The position numbers and the translations under genes are program-made. From Pseudopyrenochaeta lycopersici (taxonomy: Eukaryota > Ascomycota > Dothideomycetes > Pleosporales > Pseudopyrenochaetaceae), in assembly GCA_003313425.1 (NCBI GenBank), contig NHZP01000019.1, forward strand, positions 1 through 64,000: a stretch of 64,000 bases of DNA. The letters run 5' to 3'. The notes beneath the pieces were generated by a model, which saw nothing but the letters and a program-made list of their open reading frames with translations, did no database searches and was not told the origin of the DNA. Shown piece by piece: positions 46,123 to 58,236 of the stretch (the stretch's first letter is position 1; each line of letters begins with the position of its first letter).

Positions 46123-47760
46123 ATGAAGCACCGAATGTCGGCTGCTGCCTTACTTCCACGTCTCTCCACACGTCCACAAGTATATTGCACGCCTCTCCGG
46201 CACGTGCGTCACCACTTCACCCGCACATGGCCCAGATACAATGAGTACAACAATTCCAACGCCAGACCTGCGTCGGAACTGAACGAAAACATCACGCAAG
46301 AAGAAAAGGACCATTTCGCCAGGAAGCTGCGGGAAGACACAAGCAAGCAAATACGAGCGCCATGGCACAGGGAAGGCAGCGACCAGCCGCCTGTTGCGCG
46401 GCAGCGGAGTGCCGGAGCAATGACCAAGGGCTCGTTGTCCTCGACCCCACGGACACACACGTCTCGGACTGACACCCGATGCAGGCAAGCTCCTCACCAC
46501 GCCCTCTCGCATGCTCAAGATCATCCTACCCCTCACCACCAAGGACACAAACACGGACCGCAAAGACATCGAGCCGCTAGCCCTCCTCGTCCACCCACAA
46601 CAGCCAATCTCCTATCTCGAGCGACTGATCCAAGCCGAACTCCCTACCATCAAATACAAAGACGGCCACGAGCGCGTACCCAACGTCTACTTTCGCGCCG
46701 AAGACTCGATCCAGGGTGACGCACAGCCTTCGGAGCCCGAGGAGACCACCATCAGCAAAGACAGCGCATCAGCCGCCCGCCAAGACGAAGAGCCTGAATT
46801 CGAGAAGGCCGACGAGGTCCGTATCGATGGCAAGACAGAAAGGACAGGGAAGCTGAACCACAGAAGTAAGGACAGAAAGACTCCAGAGGAAGCTGAAGCG
46901 CTACGTGGCGCTCCTGGCCGGGGAGGCGTTGAATCGTACTCTGGTCAAGGCCAAGATGCTCCTTCTGATGGGAAAGCGGAGCGCAAGTTCGTGCGTTGGT
47001 CGGCATCGACAGAGATTGGCGACTTCATTCGTGACGCTGCTCGAGGGCAAGAGTTCGCCATTGAGATTGAGGGTGCACCTGAACAGATCCGCGTGGGTGT
47101 GCCAAGTTTCGATGAAAGAACCTACTACCTCCGAATGCGACTGCGCAAGACGTCTAGGAAAATTGGCGAAATGGCAGATGTCAAGAAGGAGTGTGATGCC
47201 CTAGCACACAAGGCCGCAAAGAACGTTGCAAAAGCCGGCTTCGCAGGAATAGTTAGTTGGTGGGGCGTGGTGTACTATCTCACCTTCCAGACTGAGCTGG
47301 GTTGGGATGTTATGGAACCCGTAACTGTACGCCTATCGTCCTAGTCCAATCTGCAAAGACCCGACCCCGTCTGACCTACCTATAGTATCTCGTCGGTCTA
47401 TCTACACTGATTGGCGGCTATGTTTGGTTCCTCTACCACAACCGCGAAGTCAGCTACCGCTCCGCCATGAACTTTACAATCTCGCGTCGTCAGCAGAAAC
47501 TCTACCAGCAACACAACTTCGACCCCAGGAAGTGGGAGATTTTGATTGATGACGGCAACAGCTTGCGGAAAGAAATCAAGGCCGTGGCAAACGAATATGA
47601 CGTCGAGTGGGATGAGTTGCAGGACGAAAAGGACGAAAAGGTTGCAGAAGCGCTGAAGAAAGAGAGGAAGAAGCAGAAGGAAGGGAAGAAAAACGAGGAT
47701 AAGGATGACGACGAGCCAAGCAGTGGAAAGGATCGAGTGGGGGACAAGGGCTCACAGTGA
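46123..47760 (+). CDS. mcuA: Mitochondrial calcium uniporter pore subunit
   Basis: Inner-membrane calcium channel subunit. Exons 46123-46429, 46485-47326 and 47386-47760 give 507 residues. The Arg/His-rich N-terminus (KHRMSAAALLPRLSTRP..) fits a mitochondrial presequence. The folded matrix domain includes LALLVHPQQPISYLERLIQ and STEIGDFIRDAARGQEFAIE. Near residues 376-384 the selectivity motif reads WDVMEPVTY (the DIME motif of animals, here DVME), between transmembrane helices at about 350-372 and 384-403. A charged coiled tail follows (RQDEKDEKV-type repeats). Intron 1 (46430-46484) seems to be GC-AG: only a G|GCTCGT donor restores TKG-KLLTTPSR. ATG 46135 is an alternative start. Confidence 0.88.
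46430..46484 (+). other. Probable GC-AG intron in the uniporter gene
   Basis: 55 bp, donor AAGG|GCTCGT, branch GGACTGACAC and acceptor ATGCAG. No GT donor in the vicinity gives the right phase. The donor is a weaker match to the GC-intron consensus than that in the permease gene. Confidence 0.6.
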
Positions 47761-48687
47761 GAGAAATTAGTCTCGCGTAGACATTAGAACATATTGCCTG
47801 TTCATAATTAGTATTTGAGCGTGGCGTTTGGGCCTATATAGAGCGTATTATCGTGCGCGCTTTCAAGTATAGTGTAGCATGATACGTGGCAAGCACATGG
47901 GACATCGCTTAGAGCATTCATACAATGGGATTAATTTCTTCTCAGTCAGACGAGAGTAATAGGGCAGGGCCCAACCATGGAAACAAGAAATACCACAAGA
48001 GTACGAGGCAAAGAGTATTTGAATGTTCAAAGATCTATTAGGAGCAATTGCTACATCCAGAAGATCTCACAGCGCCGCCCATCCATCCAGGAACTATCCA
48101 GTCTGACCACATGCGTACACACACCTACCTGTACCACCACACTCATATGCACATGTAACTATGCTCTACATCCGCCATAGTTCTACCATCATTATTCACT
48201 CTCGGCGACACAGGACGCCGAAACCCCGAACGTAAGCCAGCCAGTGGTGAGACCGCTGTGAGGTATAAAACTCTGTCAAACCCACCACGATACCACCCAT
48301 GTCATGTCGTCGCAGACAAGGGCTTCTAGGATACACGAGCCCAAAAAAGAAAAAAAAGAAAAAGGAAAGCACGAAGGTGAGCCAATTTCATAAAGATCGA
48401 GGCTGAGACCAACATCCGTTTAAGGAGTCGATCGATTGGAAGGGACGCGAAAGGTAGGAACCAGCCATTTGTCATGTCAGGGTGGTATAAGCCGATACTT
48501 GAAGAAAGAAACCGTATCGAAATCGTGAGAACTTTTGGGTGCAATCCGTCGTGAAGCCGTCCGCCAGTCGTGAGAATACCATAAATCATGCGCCATTCGC
48601 CGTAGAAGAAGTTACCGGCCCATTGCAAGTTGTTGCCATCCAAGAATGACACGAAGCGTGCCCCACTCTGCGACGACAGCGGGCATT
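47761..48687. other. Intergenic between convergent genes
   Basis: Contains the 3' ends of the uniporter (+) and poly(A)-binding protein (-) transcripts. It has an A-run (48340-48363) and no coding sequence that I can support. Confidence 0.55.
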
Positions 48688-50990
48688 TTAGGCCTTTTCT
48701 TCTTTGGGTTCATCCTTGGGTGTATCTTTTTCGGTCTCACCATCTTTGTTCTTGACGTATTCGTCATAGACACTCATGGCCTCGTCCACCTTAGCACGGA
48801 GAGCAGATTCATCAGAAGTCCTGCAGAAGTCAGTATGTAGGCCAAGCAAACTACAAGGCAAGAATGTACGTACAAGTTGATCAACTCGCTGTTGTCCATT
48901 TCCAGAAGCATACCGGTGATCTTTCCGGCGAGCTCGGGCTGCATTTCGTGAATCTTGGGGTAAAGAGCCTCACCGAGCATCTGCTTCTGCTGACCAGGAG
49001 GTGCAGAGCTGAGAGCACCCATGTCGACGCCAGCGGGGCCCGCGGCGGCGCCACGCCCTGCTTGAGGGAAATTCGGCATGGGCGGTTGACCAGGTCGGCC
49101 CTGTGTTACACCGCCACGGCCAGCGCCTTGGGGTGGGAAACCCTGACCGCCTCGCATACCAGGAACACCGGCCATCTGGGCTTGAGGCATACCAGGCATT
49201 GGAGCCATAGGCCCAGCACCGCGACCACCACGTCCACCCATGGCCTGCTGAGCGGCCTGGGCGAGTTGCAGGTACTGTGGATTCATGTACGGGGGAAATG
49301 CGCCGGGGGCCATGCCAGGTGGCATGTACATAGGAGGCATCTGCTGAGCATTTGGTCCACCGCGACCGCCTTGCTGGCCAGACATGCCACCAGGAAAACC
49401 AGCGCCACGGCCACCTTGCTGACCGGGGATACCTGCAGGGAACGGCATCTGGCCACGTGCACCGGGAGGAAACATCATGGGCTGCTGACCAGGAGCAATA
49501 AACATCTGGGGAATACCGCCAAACTGCTGCTGCTGCTGCTGTTGCATACGCAGTTGGTTGCGAGCCTGGATAGTGGCTTCAAGTTGGTTCTTGCGTACAT
49601 CCTTGCGCTGGGCAAGGGCCACATAAAGGGGCTTGCCTTCAATCATCTTCTGGTTCATGTCGGTTACAGCCTTGGTGGCTTCGTCTGGATTGCTGAAGCA
49701 AACGAAGCCAAAACCCTTGCTCTTGCCGAGGATCTTCTTCTCGCCCTTAATAGTGACCTTGTCGCCAGCCTTGGTATCCTCCTTCTTTTCATCAGAAGAA
49801 TCCTCCTTAGCTTCATCATCAGCTTCTTTGGGCTCTTCCTTCTCTTCCTTATTTTCGTCAGAAGTAGCGTCAGACTGTTCGGCAGGCATAGCGTCACGCA
49901 TGACCTTGGCGGATGTAATGGTGCCGAAGGGAGTGAACATGTCGCGGAGCTTCTCGTCATCGACATCATCGTTCAGATTCTTGATGTAGAGATTGACGCC
50001 CTGATACTTGGACTGCTTCTCAAGACGGGCAGCCTCGTACTGCTTGCGAAGCTCCTCTTCGCGCTCGTGCTTCTTCTGTGCTCGACCAACATAGAGTTTC
50101 TGGCCGCGGAAGTCGGTGTCGTTGAGGGTATCGACGGCGACAGAGGCAGCCTCGTGCTTGATGTAGTTGACGAAGCCAAAGCCACGGCTCTTACCCTGGT
50201 CATCGCGGGCAATGGATGCAGAGGTGATGTCGCCATGCTTCTCGAACAGGTCGCGGAAATCCTCATCAGAGACGTCAACATCTATGTTCTTGACGTAAAT
50301 GTTGGTGAAATTAGCCTTCATTTCCTCGAATTTGCTCATGCGCTCCTTCTTTGGGATGTGGTGGCCAACAAAGACCTTCTTCTCGTTCAGCAACATGCCG
50401 TTGACGTGCTTGATGGCATTGTTGGCGGCTTCGGCGGTTTCGTAGTGGACGAACCCATAGCCCTTGGAGTTACCAAGCTCATCCTGGGCGACCTTGCAGC
50501 TCAAGATGTTACCAAAAGCGGCGAAGGTGTCGTGCAGCGCCTTGTTGTCAATCGCATGGTCCAGGTTTTTGATGAAGACGTTACCCTGGCCAGTCTTGCG
50601 CAGAGCGGGGTCCCGCTGAGACCACATGATGCGACAAGGCTTGCCCCTTATGACGGTATAGTTCAACTCCTCGAGGGCCTTCTCGCCGTCCTCAGAGCTG
50701 TTGTAGTTAACATAGGCGTAACCGAGCGAGCGACGGGTAACGGCGTCACGACAGACACGGATCGAGGCGACCTGGCCGATGGAGGAGAAGAGCTCGAAGA
50801 GCATGGCCTCGGTGACCGAAGGGTCGAGCTCGCCAACATAGAGCGACGCCGAGTTCTGGTGCGCGGGGGCGGCGGTGGTGGTGGTCGGGGTGGGCACGTC
50901 ACCTTGGGCAGGACCAACGTTCGTGTCGACCTGAGCACCGTTGGCAGCACCGTCCTGGACGGGCGAGGTGGAGTTGGCGACTTCAGACAT
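48688..50990 (-). CDS. pab1: Poly(A)-binding protein
   Basis: Binds mRNA poly(A) tails and links them to translation and deadenylation in the cytoplasm. Exons 50990-48874 and 48820-48688 give 749 residues. Four RRMs follow a short N-terminus: about residues 50-125 ([13 protein letters not shown]), 138-215, 230-308 ([12 protein letters not shown]) and 333-460 ([12 protein letters not shown]). RRM4 is split by an acidic, Lys-rich insertion of about 60 residues, a feature known from filamentous ascomycetes. A Gly/Pro/Gln/Met-rich linker leads to the MLLE peptide-binding domain (about 655-725; [20 protein letters not shown] and [13 protein letters not shown]). The last intron (48821-48873, GTACGT..CTGCAG) splits the MLLE domain. 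The 5' leader has its own intron. Confidence 0.97.
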
Positions 50991-50999
50991 GTTGTATAT

Positions 51000-51102
51000 C
51001 TACGCGAGTGTCAGTTTAGTGGGTGGTGCAAATTTGCGGGAAGGAGCAGGGTCGTCATGTGCAGGTACGCTCGCTTGGCAGAAAAGTTTTGGAGAAACTC
51101 AC
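51000..51102 (-). other. Intron in the 5' UTR of the poly(A)-binding protein gene
   Basis: On the minus strand a GTGAGT donor at 51102 and an ACTGAC branch with CGTAG acceptor ending at 51000 sit 9 bases before the ATG. Ends and spacing fit a 103-bp leader intron. It is inferred from signals only. The rest of 50991-51899 is leader/promoter and the 3' region of the next gene; no other feature is seen. Confidence 0.6.
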
Positions 51103-51899
51103 TATGAGCGTGTGACAAGTTGCAACAGATTCTGTGCAGGGCAACAGACCAGAGCCGGTATATGGATTCCACTGAACACAGACAAGGGGTGAGAATGGAG
51201 CAGAGGGGAGACTGTCGGAGTGCAAGCGACAGTGACCGTGGGTTGACGAAGGGCTGGCGGTGGTCGTCGCACAGGAAGGCTTTTCTGTTGTTTTCTGGAT
51301 TTTTTTGTTTCTTTTTCTGTTATGGGCGGTCCGCAGAGGAACCGGGGCTGGGCGAGCTGTGGGTGTGGTTGGCGTGGGTGAGGCGTTTGAGGGTGTGAGG
51401 TTGTCAACCTTTAAAAGATTGTGCGCCTGCCCTGTCTAATGCGCACAGACCCACGCAGCAGAGCCTAGCCTGATAAGGAAAGCGCAACTGGTGGCGGTGA
51501 ATGAAGGAGCCCCCGCTGCCCTTCGACTTAAAGGCACTGCAAGATTGCTGCGAAGAGTGGGCAGCGGCATCAGGCCCGTAGGAAAGGCGAGAAAAGATGT
51601 CAAGTTTTCATGTGCCAGACACGCGAGGAAGATTGAGGGAGGACGCGCGACACACGTGAGTGCCAGCCTGGCAACTTGTGGTTGAGCAAACTCGCACATG
51701 CATCACCGTATTCTCCAAAACAGCATCAAACGCGCCAATAGGGGGCGCCCATATCATCTACATTTGAGCTACCAACCATCTTCATTTTCAACCATTAGCC
51801 CAAACTCATGTCTCAAACGGGTATCGGTACGTAAAACTGCAAAAAAAAGATGCCAACCATGTCATGTCCCATGTACGCCTTTTGTGCTCCAAATCTAAC

Positions 51900-54800
51900 C
51901 TACTCCCGTAGACTGTCGTCCCATCCACCTTGTTCGGTAAGGAACTCCTCGACTTTCGTCTTGCAGTCTTCCAGGCCCCTACCCAGGGCCTCATTCCACT
52001 GACTGTCCACCAGGCCAACCTTCTCCTTGAGATCATCCGTCAGCCGTCTTTCCTCGTCCGCGCGGATGGCCTTCATCTCCTGGTCCACGTTGGCCAGTTC
52101 TTCGCCTTCCAATAATCGTTGCGTTTCAAGGAGTCGTGAGCCTGCAGTCATCACACCCGTCTTGACCTCATGGAGCAAACAAAGCAAGTTCGTTTGCGAC
52201 TCGATGAACTGATATGCGGACCGACCAGCGTGTGCAAGCAGAGTGTAAAGATATTGCAAAGGGTAGTCGTGATAGGCCGGGGTTTCGTCGTATTCTTGCG
52301 GTGGGACCAAGACCTCAAAACCGTGAAGTCGCTGGGGTACCTGCTGCACGATTGCAAGAAGCCCTGGAGCAATATCCCAAAAGGCTGACAATTGTGCCTC
52401 AACGCCTCGAGTCACGTTTTGCTCGATTACAGTCATAAGATCCTCATACCGCTTTAGTATATCCTTCTCAAACGTGACCTTGCGGTCCTGTGCATCGCGT
52501 TGGAAGAAGCTCGTTGCTTCCTTGACTTTCTGTTCGTTTTTTGCTTGGACATATGGTAAGACGATGATATCCCTGTACAAGTCGTTGCGTTCATCTTCCA
52601 GTTCAAACATTTCTTTGTGCAGCTGCTCGCGGGCCTCGAACAACCATTTGAGCAGAGTCAGCATCTCCAAGAGCTCAGGCTTCTCATCCCCTTCTTCCTG
52701 GGTTTGGTTTGGATTCGGCTCCTGCGCTTCGCTAGACAGGCGCCCTTTGAGGTGCTCCATCGACGCCGTGGCCTTGGTGATACGCTCGCAGAAGATGGCG
52801 TGAAGTGGATTCGCGACTTCTGCTTGGAACGTGTCAAACACGTATTGAACAACCTCTTGAGCGCGCTGTTGCTCGCGTGCTTCAAAGTCTGCTTCTGCTT
52901 TGGCTGCATCTGCGAAACTCATAACACGGTTTCGTACATTGTCCTGGATATTATACCGGAGCTGCGCACGTCGATCAGAAAGCGATTCGTTCTCCTGCTC
53001 CTTCCGTGCTCCGACTTTTGCCATGAACTTTGTTTTGGTATCCTTGACTTCCTCGAGGTCTGATAGCGTCCGAAGACTGCTGCGTATAGATGCCAAATCA
53101 GGGTGGTTATTGTTTACGGCCGGGTGATGGCGGGGGTACGATGGAGGTAGGGTGACGAGTCTTGATACGTCCAGCTTATGTGGGTCCGGTGTTGCTGTAG
53201 CAGACCGGGAATATTGAGCGTGGGGCAACTGTTGCGATTGCGCAGTCTCCTCATGAAAACCAATCTTCTCTGGAGGGTACTCGTTCGGTCCGTAGGTATG
53301 TCGGCTACTGGATCCTGCTCTGGCTCTTGGCGTTATCTGTTCTTCTCCAGCCCATTGCAGGTTTTCGCGAGCCTCTTTGGGCAGGCTCATGTATTTGGAC
53401 TCTCGCTTGCTCCGCTCAAGCCTTCGGCCCCCGCCCACTCCTGAAGACCCACCATCGCTTTCCCACCAACGGCTTGCCGACCGACCTCTCGAATCTTCCT
53501 CGTCCGGTACGGTACTCATAGCCATACTTGGAATAGGCGACAGCGAAGGGTGGTAGTTATTATTCCACGATGCATCGCGGGCCTTCTGACTCGACGCACT
53601 AGAAGGAGATGCCGGCTCCGTGTGCGGAGTGAAGTTGCCGATCGAAGATGCAGGACTAGCAGCCGTGGTGGGAACTGAATTAGAGAATCTCGTATCGGGA
53701 GACCCGCCTGCTACTGAGGGTTGTGGCCTTCTCGTACTGGACCCTGCCGGGGTGACCTGTGTGTTAGGGGTTGCTGAACGGCGTCCTGTATTGCCGTATG
53801 AGCGCCACAAATCTCTTGTCAGATCCATAATGTCTCCAGCCATTGTGTCAAAAGCGGCAGAGTAGAGATCCCGACGGAGCCTGGACTCGGCAACAATAAA
53901 CTCTGCAAACAGCTCCAGCCTGTCTTGATCGGATTCGGCAAGCATCTCCTTCTCCACAAACTGTCGGTGGCGTTCTATCGAAGCCTGGCCAAAACTATCA
54001 CGTCCCGAAGGTCTTGGGGTGCTCACTGCCGAATTTGCCCTTGCGGACTTGGACACATTGGACGTCTGAGAGGTTGATCGGTTCGCAGCACCTGAATGAA
54101 TAGTCAGGTCTGGGTTTTGTTCGTCGCTATAGGAGCGTAGTGGAGGAGTAGGCAATGATTTGGAAGGAAGCGGTATCGGGGCTTTCTGGACAGAACGACT
54201 AAAATTTTCCATACCTGGCGAGAAAGGTGGCGTAGGAGCCGCACTAGGCGCGGCTTTCTGATAGGCGTCCATTCGAGGCGTGGAATTCGAGGATCCGGGA
54301 TCCTCGAACAAATGTGCACTTCTCGGCGACCGGAGAACCCCGCCACTTCGCGGAGTACCTTTGGTGACAGCACCACGACGAGTCAGACCAGTCTCAGGTG
54401 TGGCCAAATCGAGGTTTGCCGGCACGGTTGATACGGCTTCCAAGTCTTGCCGCCAGGGATTGTTACTCGGCTCTGTTCGCTCACGCGCAGCCCGACTTTC
54501 GCTTCTTCGCTCACGGATACCCCGAGCGCTGAGCTCACGTTTCTGTGGGGTGCGGTAGAGTGTGCTGCTTGAGTGAGAGGTGGTGGTGGTGGTGGTTGGT
54601 CCCGATGAGACTGAGACGCTTCCATTCTCGGACGAAGGTGCGGTTTGCTCCAGTGGGCGCGTGGCCTGAGGGCTCGTATCAATATGTAAGCCGTGAGCAG
54701 CAGGCGATCGTGCTCGAACGGCCGAGGGCTCATCTTGCCAGCCCAGAGGTGTTGGAGGTATGGGCGTCAGCGTTGTTTGACCTGGTCTTCGAGTGGGAGG

Positions 54801-56137
54801 AGCACAGGACAGGGCTGGATTACGGATAGGATCTGCCCCAGGCCCGACACTCTGTGATCTTGAACTAGTCGGCGGGGGGCCAGGTGGTGGTGGAGGCAGA
54901 GGAATGCTTCGATTCCAACTTCCTGGCGGGACAATGGGCGATTCATCAATAGGCGTCCGAGTTTCGTAACCCTGCACTCCAGCAGATGCTGCTCTTCGAG
55001 AAGCTGGCGCTCTTATTGGCGACTGGTTCTCGGGGCTGTAGAGTCGCTCTGTGAAGGCGTTGGACATGTAACTAGTGGGGCGTTAGTGCATGGTGGTTTG
55101 CCAGGCAAGACGGGAGGGGATTGCCTACTGCGAAGAAGCACGTTGTGCAACGAGGCCAGGAGACGCAGGAGCCCGCTGAATTGCATCAGATGTGTTGATG
55201 TGCAACGACTCAATGGCACTTGGCGCAGGACTCTGTTCGCGGTCACTGTTGCGGTTTCTGAAGGAAGAGAGGCTAAACTTGGTGGACAGCTTGTCACGCG
55301 ACACAGACCGTCCTGGGCCGTTTCTTGAGGGCGGAGGTGGGAACTGCGGGTTCGAAGTTACGCTGGTGGCACTTTGAGGAATCACCATGGACCCAGGCCG
55401 GCTCTGAAAGCCTGATATTGGCCGGGCTGAGGATGGGGTGCTTGTGGGCGGCGGGGGCGGTGGGGGCGGGGGGTGTTGGGGGAAGGCATTGCTGGCCAGG
55501 TGAGGCGATGGGCTCAGTGCATGGGACAGATTCGGGGTCTGACCGGGCGAGTACGGGGGTGGTGGAGAGGGCATTGAGGCTGGAAGGATTCAGTATTAGT
55601 TGCAGCAAAGTGCTGACATTGTAAAATAGCAAAAACAAGAAGCCAAAAAAAAGAGAGAGAGAGAGAAGTTAAGAAAGAAAGAAACAAAAAAAGAACAAAA
55701 AGCATACCTTCCATTCCGGTCATTTCTTGGAGCCGTAGGGGAACGGACGTCTGTGCATGTTGGACATGTTGGCCGCCTACAGGCCCGCTGCGGCTCCATT
55801 GCTGCGGGTTGTATGGCACCGAGGACGGGTTCCTCATCGCCATGGGAGAGGCGGCGACGGGCGAGGGGGCATACGAGGGCGAATTGGCGGCAAAGGGCGA
55901 GAAGGGCACACTTAGGGAGGTCGCGGTCGCGGGCGTCGGCAGCGAGCCATGCAGGTACGGGGCTGGGTGCGGCGGCGCGAGGGCGGTGGTGAGCAGCGGA
56001 GGTTGCACGGCGAAGGCGCGGCGGAGGGGAGATATCTGCGGTGCCTGGAGAGGGCCCAGCGGCGGAGGCGGTGGAGGCAGAGGCAGAGACGGAGGCAGAG
56101 GCGACCGCGGTGCGGCCTGGTCATGCTCTGAAGACAT
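51900..56137 (-). CDS. Uncharacterised 1,350-aa proline-rich, coiled-coil protein
   Basis: Exons 56137-55708, 55579-55129 and 55071-51900 join in frame (introns of 128 and 57 bp) to 1,350 residues. The first ~650 residues are disordered, rich in Pro, Ser and Arg with several polyproline runs (PLPPPPPPLGP, HPPPPPPPPP) that could bind SH3, WW or profilin partners. A helical block lies at about 680-740 (RHRQFVEKEMLAES, LFAEFIVAESRLRRDLYSAA). The last ~450 residues are charged and helical (RAQLRYNIQDNVRNR, REQLHKEMFELEDERNDLYRD) and look like a folded coiled-coil module. No catalytic motif, signal peptide or membrane segment. I do not recognise the family; a cytoskeletal or cortical scaffold is a guess. 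Confidence 0.75.
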
Positions 56138-57014
56138 GGCACCGGTCGGCCTGGTTGCGCCCAAAGCCTCCAGCGGCTCCAGCGACTCGTGCGGCGAATG
56201 CAGCGGCAGTGAATGGGGCGGCCGTCGAGAGGCGGGCTGCACTACCCAGGTGGTTGTCACCTCACAGCAAACGCAGAGGCCCACGCATCCTCGCCCATTG
56301 TGTGGCCGGCGCGGAGGTCGAGGGCGGACGGGAAGGGGCATGGGCATGGGGCGCACGCAGCACGCAGCGTGCAGCCTGCGGGTTGGCTGCCTGCCGAAGC
56401 TTGACCTGCCTGGCCAGCGAATCGCAGCCGGCGCCCTCTGCAGCATCCCCTGCCCATCGCCAGACGTCGGCGGCTAAGTAAAGAGTCGTCCTTGGCCATG
56501 GCCGTTGAATCATCATCAATCCCCAGCGCGCCATCTTCAGTCGTCCGTCTGGCTACAGGCTGGCGTTATAAATAGGCCTGCGTCTATCCACCGGCCCCGT
56601 CGGCCGTCCTCACATCAAACGTCGGCCTCCAAGTGCGTTGCTGAGCACATGCGTCAGAGGGCATACACACACGCTTTTAGAAGCAGCCGTGGATGATGAA
56701 TGCTGATGCAACCACTGGCCCGACGTATTCACACCTGCACAAACGCAAGCAATACGTCAAAAAAACTATCAATTACTTGCATGCTGACAGGTGCACGAGA
56801 TCACACTTGGTAGTCGGTAATCGTGCATCAAGGCGACCCGCATGTTCAAACACTAAATTATCCCCCCGCCCTTGTCCTCACCAGAATAGCAGCCGGCTAG
56901 GATGCATCGAGACATCCGCAGCACGGAGCCACCCGCTTCAATCTGGGTCCTCTGCAAATTATGGCCCCCCTGCCAAACACACTCCAATTCGCTCCAATTT
57001 TGAACCCGTAAACC
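56138..57014. other. Intergenic, promoter region
   Basis: Lies upstream of the 1,350-aa gene and downstream of fructose-1,6-bisphosphatase. A TATAAATAGG occurs at 56567-56576; on the plus strand it has no credible gene behind it. GC-rich frames at 56140-56480 on both strands are not supported. Confidence 0.5.
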
Positions 57015-58236
57015 CTATTTCTGGTGCTTCTTGTGTGCATCAATTACCTTTTGCACTTCGCCTTCGGAGCCAAGGAAAATGCCCGATCGGTCATGGATGT
57101 GCTCAGGCACAACCTCCAACATGCGCTGCATTTTGCTGTTTATCGCGAGTCCACCAGCTGCAGTGCCGTTAGCAAGCCTCCCTCACCCACCACACTAGTT
57201 GCTCCAAGGCTGGGAATGGAACACATACCATTTTCAAAGACCATGGCCATGGGCGCGCACTCGTACAAGATGCGCAATTTGCCCTTGGGACTCTTCTTGT
57301 CCGCTGGATATGCGAAAATGCCGCCATACAAGAGCGTCCGGTAGGCGTCTGCCACCATGGAACCAATATATCTCGCGCTGTACGGCTTGCCTCCGGCGGC
57401 CGGGTTCTTCAAACTATGGCACCATTCCTTGACGGGATCCTCCCAGTACAATGAGTTGCCCTCGTTGACCGAATAGATTGCCCTCGTCTTCGGGCACTTC
57501 ATGTCCGGATGCGTCAGGATGAATTCACCAAACGCGTTGTCCAGCGTGAAGCCGTTCACACTGCCGCCCTTCATCGTGATGACCAACTGCGCAGAAGCAC
57601 CATACATGGTGAACCCTGACGCGACCATCTCTGTGCCCGGCTTCAACACGTCCTCTTTTGTGCCCTTTGCGTCCTCGGCGAGCTTGTAGACGGCGAAAAT
57701 GGTGCCAACAGAGACACCGGCGTCGAGATTAGACGAGCCGTCGATCGGATCGCACGCAACCGCATATCGCGCATTGGGGAATTCGTCAAAGAGTATCGCC
57801 TCCTCTTGCTCCTCGGAGATGAGCAATCGTACACGACCGCATGAGCGCATGGCCGAGATGAAGAGCTCATCGCCAATCACGTCAAGCTTCTTCTGGTCGT
57901 CGCCAGTAGTGTTGGACGTGCCTTGTAAGCCCGTGAGCTGTTCAAGTCAGTTGGGGCCACTTTGTGAGAGCACGCCGCAGCACATACGTTGATGAGTGTT
58001 GCTCTTCGAATGTAGTAGGCAATACTCTTGAAGGCGAATTGGAGGGCATGGCAAAGAAGTCTGGCCACAAATCCTGTCAGCTGTCTGTCTCGCTATTGTC
58101 GCAGGCGCACGTACGTGAAATCTCCCGTTGCCTCCTTATGCTTTGTTTGCTCTTCCGTGAGGAACCGTGTGAGGGTGATGATATCTGTGTTAATCCTCTC
58201 TCCTCCTTCGCTGTTGCCGCTACCACTGGTGGCCAT
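57015..58236 (-). CDS. FBP1: Fructose-1,6-bisphosphatase
   Basis: Hydrolyses fructose 1,6-bisphosphate to fructose 6-phosphate, the committed step of gluconeogenesis, in the cytosol; usually glucose-repressed. Exons 58236-58115, 58060-57988, 57937-57229 and 57157-57015 give 348 residues, close to the usual fungal length. The metal-binding motif CDPIDGSSNLDAGVSVGT is near residues 126-143, and the AMP-site and catalytic-loop region EATGDFTLLCHALQFAFKSI near 36-55. The conserved SARYIGSMVADAYRTLLYGG and a substrate-binding LRILYECAPMAMVFEN block lie at about 255-300. The acceptor of intron 1 is GGCCAG, not the nearer GACAG; only this keeps the frame. The final intron splits the codon after EN. 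Confidence 0.96.

Noticed and set aside
48864..51107. 747-codon plus-strand open frame opposite the poly(A)-binding protein gene
   Set aside because: It is the antisense shadow of a strongly conserved gene with biased codons. Its product is low-complexity Leu/Val/Gly-rich with no family features, and it crosses the leader intron.
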